DNA of 64,000 bases from Siderastrea siderea (lineage: Eukaryota; Cnidaria; Anthozoa; Scleractinia; Rhizangiidae). This document shows, in pieces, positions 10,520 to 22,170 of the stretch. The first letter of the stretch is position 1. Each line of letters begins with the position of its first letter. The notes below the pieces were generated by a model that did not search any database, was not told the origin of the DNA, and saw only the letters and a list, made by a program, of their open reading frames with translations. A program made the translations under genes and the position numbers. Location: the NCBI GenBank assembly GCA_964030785.1, contig OZ034971.1, positions 39,760,804 to 39,824,803 on the forward strand, in the 5' to 3' direction.

Positions 10520-12822
10520 ATTTTGTAATAGAAATGTCAAACCTTCCAGCTGTATCGGTATTAACTTAAGAATACGAAATCCAGGTGAAAGGACTTGAGC
10601 GAAGTGAATATACTTTGGGGACAAAACATATTCACTTCTTATAGTCTTCTGACGACTTTTATAAAAAAAATGTTTTGTAGATTTACCTACGTATGCACAT
10701 TCCATAATAAGGTTTGTTTACTTTAACTAGTTTGCCATTAAATAATCGCCTTAGCTTTCTATGCTGTACACACCCAACACGGTGGAAAGATAGTGATGAG
10801 ACGTCGCATTGCCAATAGTATGTGAAAAATTTGTTAGCTATTCGTCGTTATTCTTTCTCCTTCCAAGCCAAAATGGAAATATTTTATAGTTTGTTATTTA
10901 AAACTTACTAATCCACAAAAGAGTAGGTGTAGCAGTTTGCTTCGTTGTCATTGTCGCTTTTCTGTATATTTTTACGGACTTTGGACGGCAAAAGGAGTAC
11001 TCTACGGCACAGTGGTTACGGATAACACATGGAACTAACTAAACATGCTAAAGGAACTACGTTTGAAGCGAAATTACTGACCGTAGTGCAAATGTACTTC
11101 ACACCGTTAAACAGGGAAAATATTCGCTGACGTCAAGACCCGGGCACCAAACGTGCACCATATTGGATTAAAGACGGTTCTACAGTAGCTATACCTTGCA
11201 TAACAACTGCTTTAGTTAATAGAGCGTGTATTCAATATAATTGACGTCGCCATCTTAGTCCGATCCGTGTCTGTGTGAGTTGGTAGGCAACTTTTCTTGC
11301 TTTGGTTTCTCAGTCAGTTCGACTGCAAGAATGTGAACTATGAAAGAAATAAATGTAAGCAATTAAAAATGCTCCAAAAATGGGGATTTTGGAAACGCAG
11401 TCCAATGCATGGAGATTTTTTCAAAATATAGATTCTGTCGTTTACAAGCCTGTGCGCGGCAGAATTTTTTGTCAAGATTCGCCTTTCATTCTCATATAAA
11501 CGATTGAAAACAAAGGTCTTGGAAAACGAAGACGTTCAACAGTAAACAAGTCACTCCGTTTAAAGTAGCTGTTTCGAATGGAAGAAAGAAAACGATTCAC
11601 AACGGAAAGAGGTGGCCGGGCCTTTTAAGATTTAAAAATCTTGTGATAAAATCCCGAGGTGTGGTTGCATTGAAAGTTATTGAACAACTGTAAGATACCA
11701 GTTGCATTACCATTTCTTTTTTCATACTGCAGCTCTTTTTCCATGACTTCACAAAACATTCTTTCCTTGAACCTTTCCTGATTTTTGAGCTTGAACACAC
11801 GCGGACCATTCACCTAACGCACCTGCATGTATTCATCCTCTCCACAAGTTCTTCTCTTCTATAAATGTCAAGTGGACTCATCCTCGCTTTCATCCCCATC
11901 TCCTCCCCACCCCCAGTTGGTTTTACTCCAATTGCATGCAACTGAATTCTGAACTAAGAATACTTTTAATAGGAAACCACTTTTCAATGTACATTTCCAC
12001 TGTGATACTTAAACGCTTGCTGACATAAAATATCTAGAATATAATTAATAATATTCTAGTCTTGTACCTCTAACGCAGTAATTATCAGTGAATTAAATCA
12101 GTATAGAAAAAGGTGCCTTAAATTTTGTCAATAGTAAAAGGTGCTCTAAACGATTCCAATTTGTATCTTGATCATGCTTTAAAATGTCAATATCTCAGAG
12201 ATTCTAACTTATTATTAAAAGGCCAAAACTGTTGAAGTGTGTTTGCCAATTTACCCTGTGAAAATAGTATGAGTACGCCATTACACTCGTTTGCGATAAC
12301 TTTTCTTTTTTGGTACAATAGGTAATTACATATAATACAAATGCTCCACACTGTTCTACAACGATACAGGCTTTGTAGACTACAAGACGAAATTTACAAA
12401 GAAATGCTTAACAATAACTTATAATACTTAATTACTAAAACAATAACTTATAATACTCAATTTCAAAATAATACAATAACCTACAGGGCAAAAATATAGG
12501 TAAACCAATTGTTTGGCATAGAGCATTAGCACAGCTAACAACAAATAGACGGACGCACACAGAAGCACACACATACCTCTAGCCCTATAACACAGCGGCC
12601 CAAGTTTCTGTAATTGTTCCAGATTGTTATTTGTAGATGCTATTGTTCGCAGAATAGTAAGCTTGCATTTTTGGCGTGAGAGAAAACCTTCAAAGTCCAA
12701 GCTGCCATTGCCTACACTTGTGGCGAAAATGTGGTATTTTGCAATAATGAGTGTTTAGTTGAGCACAAGCCAAGTGTTTGATTTTTTGTGCCAACCGTAC
12801 AGAATTATGCTTTCGGGTAAAT
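10520..12822. other. Shared spacer (unit A)
   Basis: No convincing gene. Short minus-strand frames near 11597-11813 are retained in unit B (47970-48186) but overlap each other and match nothing known. The empty sites of the unit-B 530-bp element (about 10624-10632) and of the 2.1-kb composite (AATATT at 12050-12055) are here. Confidence 0.5.
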
Positions 12823-14207
12823 TTATTTGTTCCTGAACTGGTTCCAAAACGACGAGGAATGATGACATGAAAACAACATGTGGCTTAAAGATTGGCTTTC
12901 AGAATTGCACAAGGGGCATATTTCACTGTCTTTTATACCCGCACGGAACAAGCTAGCTAGTTTGAGTGGGTAAGATGTTATGAATGATTTTAAACTGGAA
13001 ATTATCAACTTTGGCTCGTTCAAAATTTGAAATGGAAGTATATAGACATTTTGGATATTGTTTGTACTGAAGCCATAATTTAAAATCTTGTTCTCAGCTG
13101 CTGGTACAGAGTAGCTTTTGCCAAGTATGGTCGAGTAAGCTATTTTGGTGGAGGGAAGTAAGAGAGACGGTAAGAGTTCTGATGGGGCAACTCTTGAGAC
13201 ATCCGTTTTTTGGATGTTTTCTTTGCAACTTGCGCGCGGGGATAGCATTTAATAGGCCACAATAGACAGTGAAAGGTACTTCTAGGTCGAATTTTGCTTT
13301 AAGATCGGTTAGGGAAAGAAAATTTGAGTCTTCGTTAAATAAATTCTTGATATGAATTCTTTCCTTTTTGAGCTAGGATTTATACATAATTGGTTTTCCA
13401 ACCACGAGAATGCTACGATTGTTCCAGATTATTTGGTTCTGTGCTGCTTTTTCATCATTAGTTAAGAGCTTAAAATTTTGCCAGTAACTCAGAATGGTTC
13501 GGTAAAATTCAGGCCGGTTCTGAAGGACGCAAAAATGAATATCATACTGACATTGAGTGAAAAACGCGAATCCACCGTATTGGCTCAATGCCTGTCCTGG
13601 AATTATTTTCCACGCGGCGTGGTTGTTTTCTGCAATTCTTTTAATCCAAGCTAATTTGAGTGACCGTTCCATAATTTCAAAGTCAATCAGTTTTAGTCCA
13701 CTATGCTTTTTTTCGGCAATAATAGTCTTTTTCTTTATTTTGGCAGGTTTGCCATCCCAAAGGAAGTTAAAAATGATTTTGTTAATTCTCTTTACAGTAT
13801 GTTTCGACATTGCCAATACAGAAGCGTTGTAAATGAGTTTGGACAAGCCTAATATAATATTTTCACAATGTGTATTTTTCCAATATTAGAGTGAGTTTTC
13901 TTCGCTTTCCAATGTGGCTATCTTGTGTTCCAAATTAAGCTTCTTGTCACGTTCAGAATCATAAGAAAAGTACACTCCAAGGGCGAGAACAGGATCATGT
14001 AGCCACTTGAAACCGAAGGGTTTCTCCGTACGGCTTTTCCATGAACCTAACCACATGGCTTCTGTTTTGCTGGTGTTAATTTCTAGGCCACGAACTTTTT
14101 TGAATTCTTCTAAAAGTTTTAATAATCTTGGCACTGAGTCGTAGTCACGTACCAGGACCGTGCTGTCATCCGCATATTGTGTGACTTTTATTTCTTTTTG
14201 GCCTACA
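12823..14207 (-). pseudogene. L1-like non-LTR retrotransposon remnant, 3' part (unit A)
   Basis: The minus-strand frames give the end of a reverse transcriptase and the C-terminal region of an L1/Tx1-type ORF2. The catalytic stretch QYADDSTVLV (about 14165-14190) is intact here. It is followed by LEINTSKTEAMWLG, then KIIFNFLWDGKPAKIKKK, then a C-terminal zinc-knuckle-like CPLCNSESQSLSHMLFSC (about 12880-12930). Frameshifts near 13250-13370 and 13850-13886 and the missing 5' portion show it is dead. A TTA-flanked transposon (14211-16234) splits it; the upstream RT piece continues at 16238-16440. The unit B counterpart is 51423-52915. Confidence 0.85.
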
Positions 14208-14210
14208 TTA

Positions 14211-16234
14211 GGGACTGTTCGTTATTTATGGCTAAGGGGAGGGGGGGGGGGGGGTCGGTGATTTTCAACCAATTCCAGGCATATGAAAAATTTACCCCTC
14301 CCCGAAAGTGGGTATTTTAAAAAATTACCCCCCCCCCCGTTTATGTGACAGTTTCAAAATTTTACCCCCCCCCCCTCCCCTACCCTCAGGACGCGACGTG
14401 CTTACAATTACACGTCGCTTTCAAAACGCTCTCATCGGAAATTAAGTTTGGTAACCGCACACTTTATTCAATCATTAACCGGATCGAATTCCGCAATCGC
14501 GATGACTGTTAATAACTAACAGGGGCCCTCATGCCTAGGCATGCCTAAGTGATTACAGATCAAAAATAGGATGTGCAGTAACTAGCGATGAAAGATATGT
14601 CTGCGCAATTGTCATTTTTAGAATATTTAGGATATGTTATCATAAATAATAACAGTTGCAGTCTGGCACGCTGTGCGAAGGTCACTTTCTAATTAAGGCG
14701 AAAATCACAAGGAGAAGGATGTAATGGCGGAAGCGCATTACGAAATCAATAAAGAACTTGAAACTATAGCTGTGTTTCTGAAGTTTTTCTGTCATAATAG
14801 GTGACATTCTAGGAAACTTGAATGCATCTTCTTCCTATTTTAATCGAAACTGTGTCTGTTGGTTGACTAGTTTTCTTTCGACGAGCCCACTTAATATCAC
14901 TCACCTTCGATCGAATATGACCGACCTTCACACAGAATGCCTCCAGAGTTTATGTCGCATTTGCGGCAATAAGCTAAAAAAATCAAAAGACCAGTGGAAA
15001 TCAAACTACAGATGTGAAGACTGTCGAGAAATGCTGCGAGAAAAGTTCGATTTGGAGACTGAAAAGGAAGATGCTTCGATTCATCCACTGAATCTGCATG
15101 TAGTCAAGCATCTACAGGGAATATCCAAAGCTGAGCGAGAACAGATGCTGAAGGATGCCTTGGGTAAAGATCTAGTCCTTGAGTTACCAGAGGGGCAAGC
15201 CCTAGCAATGAAAGCTGATTTGGGGCTTTCCTGGTTTCGTTTAAATAAGCTAAGGAGGTTGGTTTCGCTTGTTTTAACGTCATGGTCCATATCAAGCTGT
15301 ATGATAGCAGTCAGTGTCACAGTATTGTTTACCAAAGCTTTCTCACAGGTTTAGCAAATTACCTTTTTGAAACTTTCCTTACATTCAGGTGGTTCAAACA
15401 GTGGAATCTAAAAATGGACAGTGAGAAAAAGCAGCGGAAGCAGAAAAAGACCATGGTTGGGGAAAACCTGGCAAGTGAGTTTGTTCCCATGGAGCACCAT
15501 GAGAAGCGTGGAAACAAAACTGTGACAGTGATCGATGAAGGAGACACCATACGCCTATGTTGCTGACATAAAGAAAAAGGTCTTAGACTTTTTGGATGAA
15601 ATTGCGTACAACATGTGTTCTGGCCGCGTGCCGATAAACCAAAATCAAGTGCAAGGTCATTTGTGATCGTACAGCATGGAAGCACTCAGCAAGGAAAGTA
15701 AATTTGCAGCGCTGGTATTAACGTGCGCCCAGAGAAGATCCCATGCGAGAGAGAAATCAACGGTAGGAAAGTTTGCAAGAAGTTCATTGCAAGGTTTGAA
15801 CCAGTTTTGCTGTTTGAGGATGGCTATATACGTACGCACTACAATACTGTAAACTACAACTGGCCCTTGCAAATGACACATGTGTGGGTTTTGCTAATAT
15901 TAAATATCAGATTGCATGTATTTTAAAGGGATTTAATGAGTTATATATTGGAACCTTTAAATAACGCTACTCCACGTCACGTTTTCCTGGCTTTTCAAAC
16001 TATAAAGACCAGGTTCTTTGGAAATCGAATTCTCGAAACAGAGATCAACTTTTTAAATATGTCTGCAAAACGGCTACACAAGTGTTGAAACAACAGTTTC
16101 TAAAAGTTTACCCCCCGTATTTCTACTGTATTTAAAAAAACACCCCCCTTTTTCATTGATTTTGAAAATTTTACCCCCCCCCCCCCCACTCTAAACACCG
16201 GCCCCCCCCTTAGGCATAAATAACGAACAGTCCC
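14211..16234. mobile_element. 2.0-kb TTA-flanked transposon (PIF/Harbinger-like target) carrying a gene
   Basis: Inverted ends of 28 bp with one mismatch begin GGGACTGTTCGTTATTTATG. TTA lies at 14208-14210 and 16235-16237, and the unit B empty site has one TTA (52724-52726). A 3-bp TTA duplication with GG-starting ends fits PIF/Harbinger. Next to each terminus are long G or C runs and several copies of AAAATTTTACCCCC, a symmetric subterminal pattern with quadruplex potential. No DDE transposase is visible; the only gene is the RAG1-N-terminus-like one at 14917-15566. The element lies inside the older L1-like remnant. Confidence 0.85.
14917..15566 (+). CDS. RAG1 N-terminus-like zinc-binding protein, intron-containing, truncated
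   Basis: Exon 1 is 14917-15257 and exon 2 starts at 15389. The intron 15258-15388 has GT...AG ends, and the join restores one continuous motif, LGLSWFRLNKLRR followed by WFKQWNLKMDSEKK. The N-terminus shows CRICGNKL, then CEDC, then a stretch ending DASIHPLNL. This follows the order seen in the N-terminal zinc region of RAG1 and of the RAG1-N-like transposon proteins described from molluscs (N-RAG-TP), in which SIHP precedes a Cys pair. Here the expected Cys pair is replaced by LHVVKH. The exon 2 frame stops at 15566; a +1 shift near 15541-15550 would continue with YAYVADIKKKVLDFLDE, so the gene is probably broken. The first ATG (14818) is possible, but 14917 sits just before the conserved region. 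No RAG1 catalytic core is present. Confidence 0.55.
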
Positions 16235-16237
16235 TTA

Positions 16238-16440
16238 ATACCAGTCCTTTGATATTCGGGTCGTTTTTTAAAGCCCTAGCGAAAAGTTCGATTCCGATAA
16301 CAAAAAGGAGGCCCGACAAGGGACAACCTTGCCTAACTCCTCGCTCAAGAAAAAAGAATTCGGATGCATGGCCGTTTGCGATAACTTGCTATCAGAACCA
16401 AGTTTAGCAGCGCTCGAGTGACAGAAAATTTAAAAAAAGT
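16238..16440 (-). pseudogene. L1-like remnant, upstream RT piece (unit A)
   Basis: Continuation of the reverse transcriptase interrupted at 14211-16234. The minus-strand reading shows the QGCP-type motif region followed by LLFVIGIELFARALKNDPN, the segment that precedes YADD in L1-type RTs. The 5' end of the element is missing beyond about 16440. Confidence 0.75.
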
Positions 16441-16486
16441 TGTTAAAAAATGCAGCCCTGTTCAAGAATATAAAAATAAATGGTAG

Positions 16487-16595
16487 TTGAGCGGTAGACA
16501 TAGTAGATGATCCGGCTGGTGGCGTTTAATTCGGGGATTCCCCTAAGGCCCTCAGATGACGTAACACAACATGTGTTTCCGCTTTTCCAGGAAAA
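16487..16595. repeat. Dispersed repeat R1, second copy in unit A
   Basis: Diverged copy of 7294-7406 in the same orientation, with TTGAGCGGTAGACATAGTAG and TTTAATTCGGGGATTCCCC. Confidence 0.75.
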
Positions 16596-17019
16596 GACTT
16601 TCACATACGTTCTGTGAAGACCGCTTGCGTAACACAAATTTTAGCAAACAAATAATTCTAATTATTTCCATTTCACCCATCCTGTTTCTCCATTACAGAA
16701 ATAAGGTAATCTTTCAAGGGAGTTGCCTTAAGTTATACTTAAACTGGACAATCTTGTTGTTATTGTTCCGTGACCCGGTCGCGAGCTCATCTCCCGATGA
16801 AAATTGCCAAGAGCTCTCTTGACATTGCTGATTCCTAGAAACCATGTTCACCTTTCCGAGAATTACCTTTGCAGTATTCAAAATAAAGTGGGAAATGAAC
16901 AGTAAATTGCAGTTTCATTCGTCTCTACTCCATCTGAATTCCTCATCCGTGGCCTTATGCTTTGATATAAAAAAAAAGCTAATCGATAATTGGACATCAA
17001 ATCAACGGCCCCTAAAACT

Positions 17020-17424
17020 GGGGAGGGGGGTACTCCCTTATATTAACTAGATATTCACACTATCTGCAGCCCCACTTTAACCTAAAGCAGGGTATATTGT
17101 AGGCTCCTGTATAGATTTTGACCATTTTGGTCTGAATTAGGGTGTGGTTTGTGATTCTGGTCTGGAACTGGGTGTTTTTAGAAGCTACTTTTTATCATTA
17201 TCTTCTCTTGAGAAGTGTGTTTTGATTATTATCAGAACTTTGAAGCCCGTCTCAAATATCAACGCAAACCGAAGCAGTTCCGAAAATAGGGACGTCGAAA
17301 TTTGGGTCAGGTCTGAAATAGGGTAGGGAAAGTAACATATTTTAATCTAAAATATGGTAAGCTAGGATTTCAAGGAGTGTGTCCCATACCCCCACCCAAA
17401 TTTTAGGGGAGTACCTCTCCCCGG
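17020..17424. mobile_element. 0.4-kb MITE with GGTACTCCC ends, unit A copy
   Basis: The left end GGGGAGGGGGGTACTCCC is mirrored by GGGGAGTACCTCTCCCC at the right. The interior is non-coding and contains several GGTCTGAA-type repeats. The same insertion is in unit B (53509-53908). Superfamily not determined. Confidence 0.7.
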
Positions 17425-17708
17425 GCCCAAAACCGACGGGTCCCGCATCCCGTGTCTGATAGAATGCTCATCCCTACTCGCTAGTCACTTGGCTGAGTGT
17501 GAATCCCAGAGCAGGGGGGGAGGCACTTGACTAATGTTTGGCTATAGGGATACCACTGAGGGTTTGAAACCCTGACCTACCCTTTGAAGGACAACACCAG
17601 GCTGCATAATTTTTAGGTCCCTGTTTAGGGCAAATGACAACACTCCCTTGTTTTAAAAGTGTTTCAAATAGCAGCAAATGTCCCTGTAAAGGAGATATAT
17701 AGAGGATA

Positions 17709-17845
17709 TTACACGACGGTGCGAAGATATGAAGTTTATTTTCGAGTGGTATAAACAATATTTTACGAACGAGCGCAGCATGAGTAAAATATTGTTTCTT
17801 ACCACGAGTAAATAAAATTCATATCTTCAAGCTGCCGTGTTATTT
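17709..17845. repeat. Imperfect palindrome, unit A copy
   Basis: The arms GAAGATATGAAGTTTATTTT and AATAAAATTCATATCTTC flank a second matched pair around AACAATATTTTAC and GTAAAATATTGTT. About 137 bp could fold as one imperfect hairpin. It is shared with unit B (54221-54356). A foldback MITE is likely. Confidence 0.75.
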
Positions 17846-18796
17846 TCTTTTTATTACATAGACAAAAGTGTTTTTGCACAAAAAAAACAGTGTCATCAAA
17901 AGCGGGAAATGGCATCAGCGATATCCTCACTAGCGAGGATATGGAAAATACACCACTTGAGTAGTTTCGTATGAACTTTATTTATTTTCCACTAAAACAC
18001 TGTTGTCTATATAATAAAAGGGAGTGTCCCCCCGGGGGGTGTGCATTGACTGAGGTCGTAGTATTTGCTGGTTTTCTTGCACTTTGGCCTATTTAGTGGG
18101 AGTTGACTGCGAAATTCACTGGTATAGATTTCAACATCCCCTGTCTAGACATAAATCCCTGCAACTGCCGGACACCTTTAAGGTCCATCTAGCACCCCAC
18201 CCTCATAACTGTGATTCCAATTATATCAGTTTCTTAAATAAAATTTTCAAAGACATCATACCATTCAATGTAGAGTTTTTGCCCTTGAATTGAAACACCC
18301 ATTTTCGTTGTCTAAAATATTTCATCGCTATTTTTGTTCCTTCAGAAAGACAAGGAAAATCAAGGAGACACAGTAAGGGGGAATTTTTAAGTTAAATGAA
18401 ATACACTTTGACACTAAGTGAATGTAATCTAAATCATTCCACTTTATTGATATAACATTAACTAAAGGATTGTAATTACAAAACACTCGTTTATGTTCAC
18501 AATTAGCCTGAAGAAAAACACACAAAAAGGTTTGGGAGAATTAGAAAGCTCAGGTGAACCAATAAAATGGAGAAAGCAGTATACTCTGATATTCTCCATC
18601 CCAAACTGTCTTGTGTCTTAACATTAGACTACCAAAAATAAGAACACAAATTAAGGTACGGATATGATTATGCCCTAAAAGTTTTCCATACTGGCTAAAT
18701 GTAAACAAAAGTTAACAACAGTACATGTTCAGGACAACTTCAAGTGTTTGTATGTAAAACTTAAAAGGTCATTTGCTGAAATTCTCCCAGAACCTC
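17846..18796. other. Shared spacer (unit A)
   Basis: No gene seen; AT-rich sequence collinear with about 54357-55316. Contains a small palindrome ATATCCTC...GAGGATAT near 17921-17942. Confidence 0.5.
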
Positions 18797-20316
18797 CAGG
18801 GCTCGAGACTAACGGTAGCCAACTAGTCACAGACTAGTAGAAATTCCATTTTGGCTAGTAAGTTTTGGGCTTTCACTAGCCATTTTGGCTAGTGAAAATT
18901 TCAAAGCACTAAAGCACCGGATGGAAACCAAATTAAATATTGCTTCTGATGATCGGATCCCAAAAGCAAATTGAGTGAGCAGAAACTAAAACTTATCCTT
19001 ATTCCTTAAAAGGGTATCATAATGTTTGTATGACACTTGTTTTGTCCTCTCAACATTTTCCCTACTAACTCTTGTCTCAGATGGCAACGTTTTCTCTGTC
19101 ATTTCTCGGTTCGAACGAAATTAGTCGTCTTCAGAATGTTTCACCATACGTTTCCTTGAAAGGTCCATTAATGCGCTCATATGATATTTATCTACACGTT
19201 AGTAGGTTCACACAATTCTTGGGTCTTCTGTTATCGAGTTTTTGCCATTAATTGAAACGTTCTCTTCCAAGCGTTTCTCTCTACGTAACGTCTTCACAAT
19301 GTTTCTCCGTACGTAAGCAGGTTCGTCGATTTATTACTGTCTAGCCTTCTCAACGTTTCTTTGTACATTAACACGTCCGTACGACATTGTTCTGCTCTTC
19401 CAGAGGTTTTCAGTGTGAGTACACTCGTACGATAAGTCGACACTGCTTAGCGTTTCTCTGTACGTTAGTATGCCCATACGGCTTAAGTCTTGTCTTCTCA
19501 ACGTTTATCCGTACGTTAGTGCAATTTTAGTTGTCTCATTTACGTTTCTCCATAATTTATTGTCCCACTGTTAAATAGTTCAGTTTGTCCGTTCGGCATT
19601 CTTCCGTACGTCACATACTTTCTTACGGAATTAGTTTCCAGTGTCTAATATCGTTTCTCCGTAAGTTAGTAGTGGTGTATTGTATTAGTCTCTGTATCTT
19701 GGTACGTTGGCAGCGTTTCTCCCTACTGTAGTGCATTTGCAACCAACGTGTTTGATATGACGTCTCAGCGTTTCTCCTTACCTTAGTAAGTTCGAACCTT
19801 TATAAGTATTTTCTGCTCAGTGTTTCTCCACACTTAAATACGCTTATAATTTACTGGTCTTCTCTTGTAGACGTTTTTCCGTATGTGAGTTGAGTGCTGT
19901 ATCAGTCTTGTTTTTTTGACGTTTCTCTGTACCTTACAACGTTCGTACAATGTTAGTCTTGTCTTCCCAACGTTTCTCCCTACAATGACATGCTCATATA
20001 AGGTTAACTGTTCGAGTTATTCGTCATGATCTGATTGAAACGGAAAAGAGAACTACATCGCGCTTGGGAATTTGCCCTGAAGGCACAAAGTACTTGTCTT
20101 TAACCGTTGGAAAGAATAGTCCGCATTCAAGTTCTTCACTCTTGAGATTACAGAGAGGCATGTTTACAGTACTTAACTCGGCTAAAAATTAGACATATTG
20201 AACATAGTATGAGATTATGCAAAAAGTCTGGCTAGTGAAAATTTATTTTGGCTAGTGAAATCAAACCTCTCGCTAGGCACTAGGCTACTGAGCTGAAGTG
20301 TTAGTCTCGAGCCCTG
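18797..20316. mobile_element. 1.5-kb hAT-like element filled by a minisatellite, unit A only
   Basis: Inverted ends CAGGGCTCGAGACTAAC (17 bp). ACCTC is duplicated at 18792-18796 and 20317-20321, and a single ACCTC marks the empty site in unit B (55317-55321). CAGGG ends suggest hAT; a 5-bp duplication would fit the hAT groups with short target duplications. Subterminal motifs TTGGCTAGTGAAA occur several times at both ends, as expected for transposase-binding sites. The middle holds a degenerate tandem array (19080-20010). No transposase frame is seen. Confidence 0.85.
19080..20010. repeat. Degenerate ~53-bp minisatellite inside the hAT-like element
   Basis: The motif CGTTTCTCCGTACGTTAGT recurs, with substitutions, about seventeen times at intervals of roughly 50-58 bp. 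Examples lie near 19297, 19350, 19445, 19500, 19650, 19710, 19768, 19918 and 19968. A secondary TCTTGTCTTCTCAA motif precedes many copies. The units are highly diverged from one another, so the array is old although the insertion is young. Confidence 0.8.
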
Positions 20317-20673
20317 ACCTCTCATTGGGAGTTAATCAGGTCCCAGAGGTTGTAAACACAGATTCGTGAAGAACAAAATCTAACAAGTTCTCATTATGTT
20401 TAATATACACTGCTGAGTGTTTACACCTGACTCACTCAGTGTAATCTCAAACTAACACTAACAAAGAAGGAGAATTAATTTATTGTCATAATAACAGTGT
20501 TTTGCACAGATTAGTGCATCAATGTATTGCAGTGAGTTTGAGAGAACTTGAATGATTCTGTGACGTTTTGCTTTCATTCTCCCAAACTCTCTCCACTGCA
20601 CAAATTGACAATACACTAGAAAAATAAAAATTAAAACAATTTAAAATGACAAAATATTACTGCAACAGTTTAA

Positions 20674-21350
20674 GGAGGCTTGAAAGGGTTTTTAGTTGCG
20701 CGGACCTAGCCTACACACAACATGGCTAGAATGCACAAATCACCCATGGCAACTGAATTGAAATTTCTAGTAAAAGTCGCCCGCGCAAAATACTGGAAGT
20801 GAGAATATGGCATAAATTTGGCAAACCAGAAATAAAACGTGCACGAAACATTTGTTTTTATTGAGAAATTTTGCTTGCCAACCCATCCAGCATTTTCACA
20901 TGGCGGCCATGTAGCCTTCAGTGTGCCAAGTCAAATAGAACTGTTTGGAGAATAGTTATTCAGTGGAACTTTTTGGAATTAAAAAAGAAACTTTTTCAAT
21001 ATAACTTAAGTACTACTGAATTAAATTATAATTAACTCTTTGTCATACTGCTAGAAAAGTTAAAGAATTTAGGGCGCTTGCTAAAAATGGAATAAAAAGG
21101 GTAGGTCACCAACTTAGTTTTTTAGACACTTGGCAAAAAACTGAAATTTGGAGGGTCCTTTGTTAACATTAAGTGTTGCCATGGTAATTATGGCTAATTG
21201 ACGTTTGTTGTCACAATCAGCCTTACAGTATGGCCCATTAAAAGAGGTATTAAGATATGCATGGTTTGCCCACATGGTCAGAAATACTTTTTTGTAACAG
21301 CTTTCCTCGTTTCAAAAGGACTAAACAATTAAAAACCCTTTTGAGCCACC
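20674..21350. mobile_element. 0.68-kb TTAA-flanked MITE, unit A copy
   Basis: TTAA lies at 20670-20673 and 21351-21354. Inverted ends of about 27 bp read GGAGGCTTGAAAGGG and, from the other end, GGTGGCTCAAAAGGG, both followed by TTTTTA. Non-coding. It is also present in unit B (55676-56348), so it is older than the duplication. It has different ends from the 1.6-kb foldback despite the same target preference. Confidence 0.8.
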
Positions 21351-21828
21351 TTAAAACACAATGCCTGATACAAGTATGGCAATGAATTTGAGAGAAATTT
21401 AATGCTTGCGAAAACCGAAGCAAATACATCACACTTATTATAAAAAAAATCAATTAACCAAGAAATAATAACTGTATTTACCTAAGCTAATGTATAAACA
21501 CAGGAGAGGGACTCTCATTATTTAAAAGTGACAGAGATACTTGTTGGAGAATGAATACTAAGGAAAAAACAAGAAAGAAAGAAACCCCTCAATGCACCAG
21601 AACCATGTTTTGAGCATATGATACCAGTTTGTTTTACCCAGTAAATAATAAAACAAAACATTAACTGAAAATTGTCTAATTTTTTACATCACTGGCAATC
21701 AAATCAACTGAGTTATGTAATTTTAGCTGGCACTATTTTAGTATTTACCTTAGTTGTACCACAGGGTAAAATACCATAACACACTGTATAGGTCTGACTT
21801 AGTAAATGTTGAAACTAATCAACCTTAT

Positions 21829-21990
21829 TGTAGTATTCTTAAAGGCCACAAAGGCCAGCAACTCGATCACACAAAGTAGCACTTCCACATACGCACTAAG
21901 CATCTCCAGAACGCTCCTTCGCTAGACACGTGACCACAGTTTCCCGCACTGTGGGAGTCCCGGATGTCTATACAAATGTGTAACACTACA
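21829..21990 (-). repeat. Gypsy 3' LTR
   Basis: Identical to 27344-27505. Preceded in element orientation by the purine tract at 21991-22005. Confidence 0.95.
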
Positions 21991-22170
21991 TCTCTCTCTT
22001 TCCTCGCTTACGAACTCTTAGTAAAATCTCAACAAAACAATGTCAACAATGTCCCATAAGGTAAATAGGGCACTCTTGCAAATGTAACATAATCAAAATA
22101 CTGTCACTGCAGAAAACTTTTGTTATTGCAGCAAATAAGAGTTTCTGTCACTGCAAAATGGCAACCACCC

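Noticed and set aside
19080..20010. Coding repeats in the minisatellite
   Set aside because: Unit lengths vary by numbers not divisible by three and stops occur in every frame.
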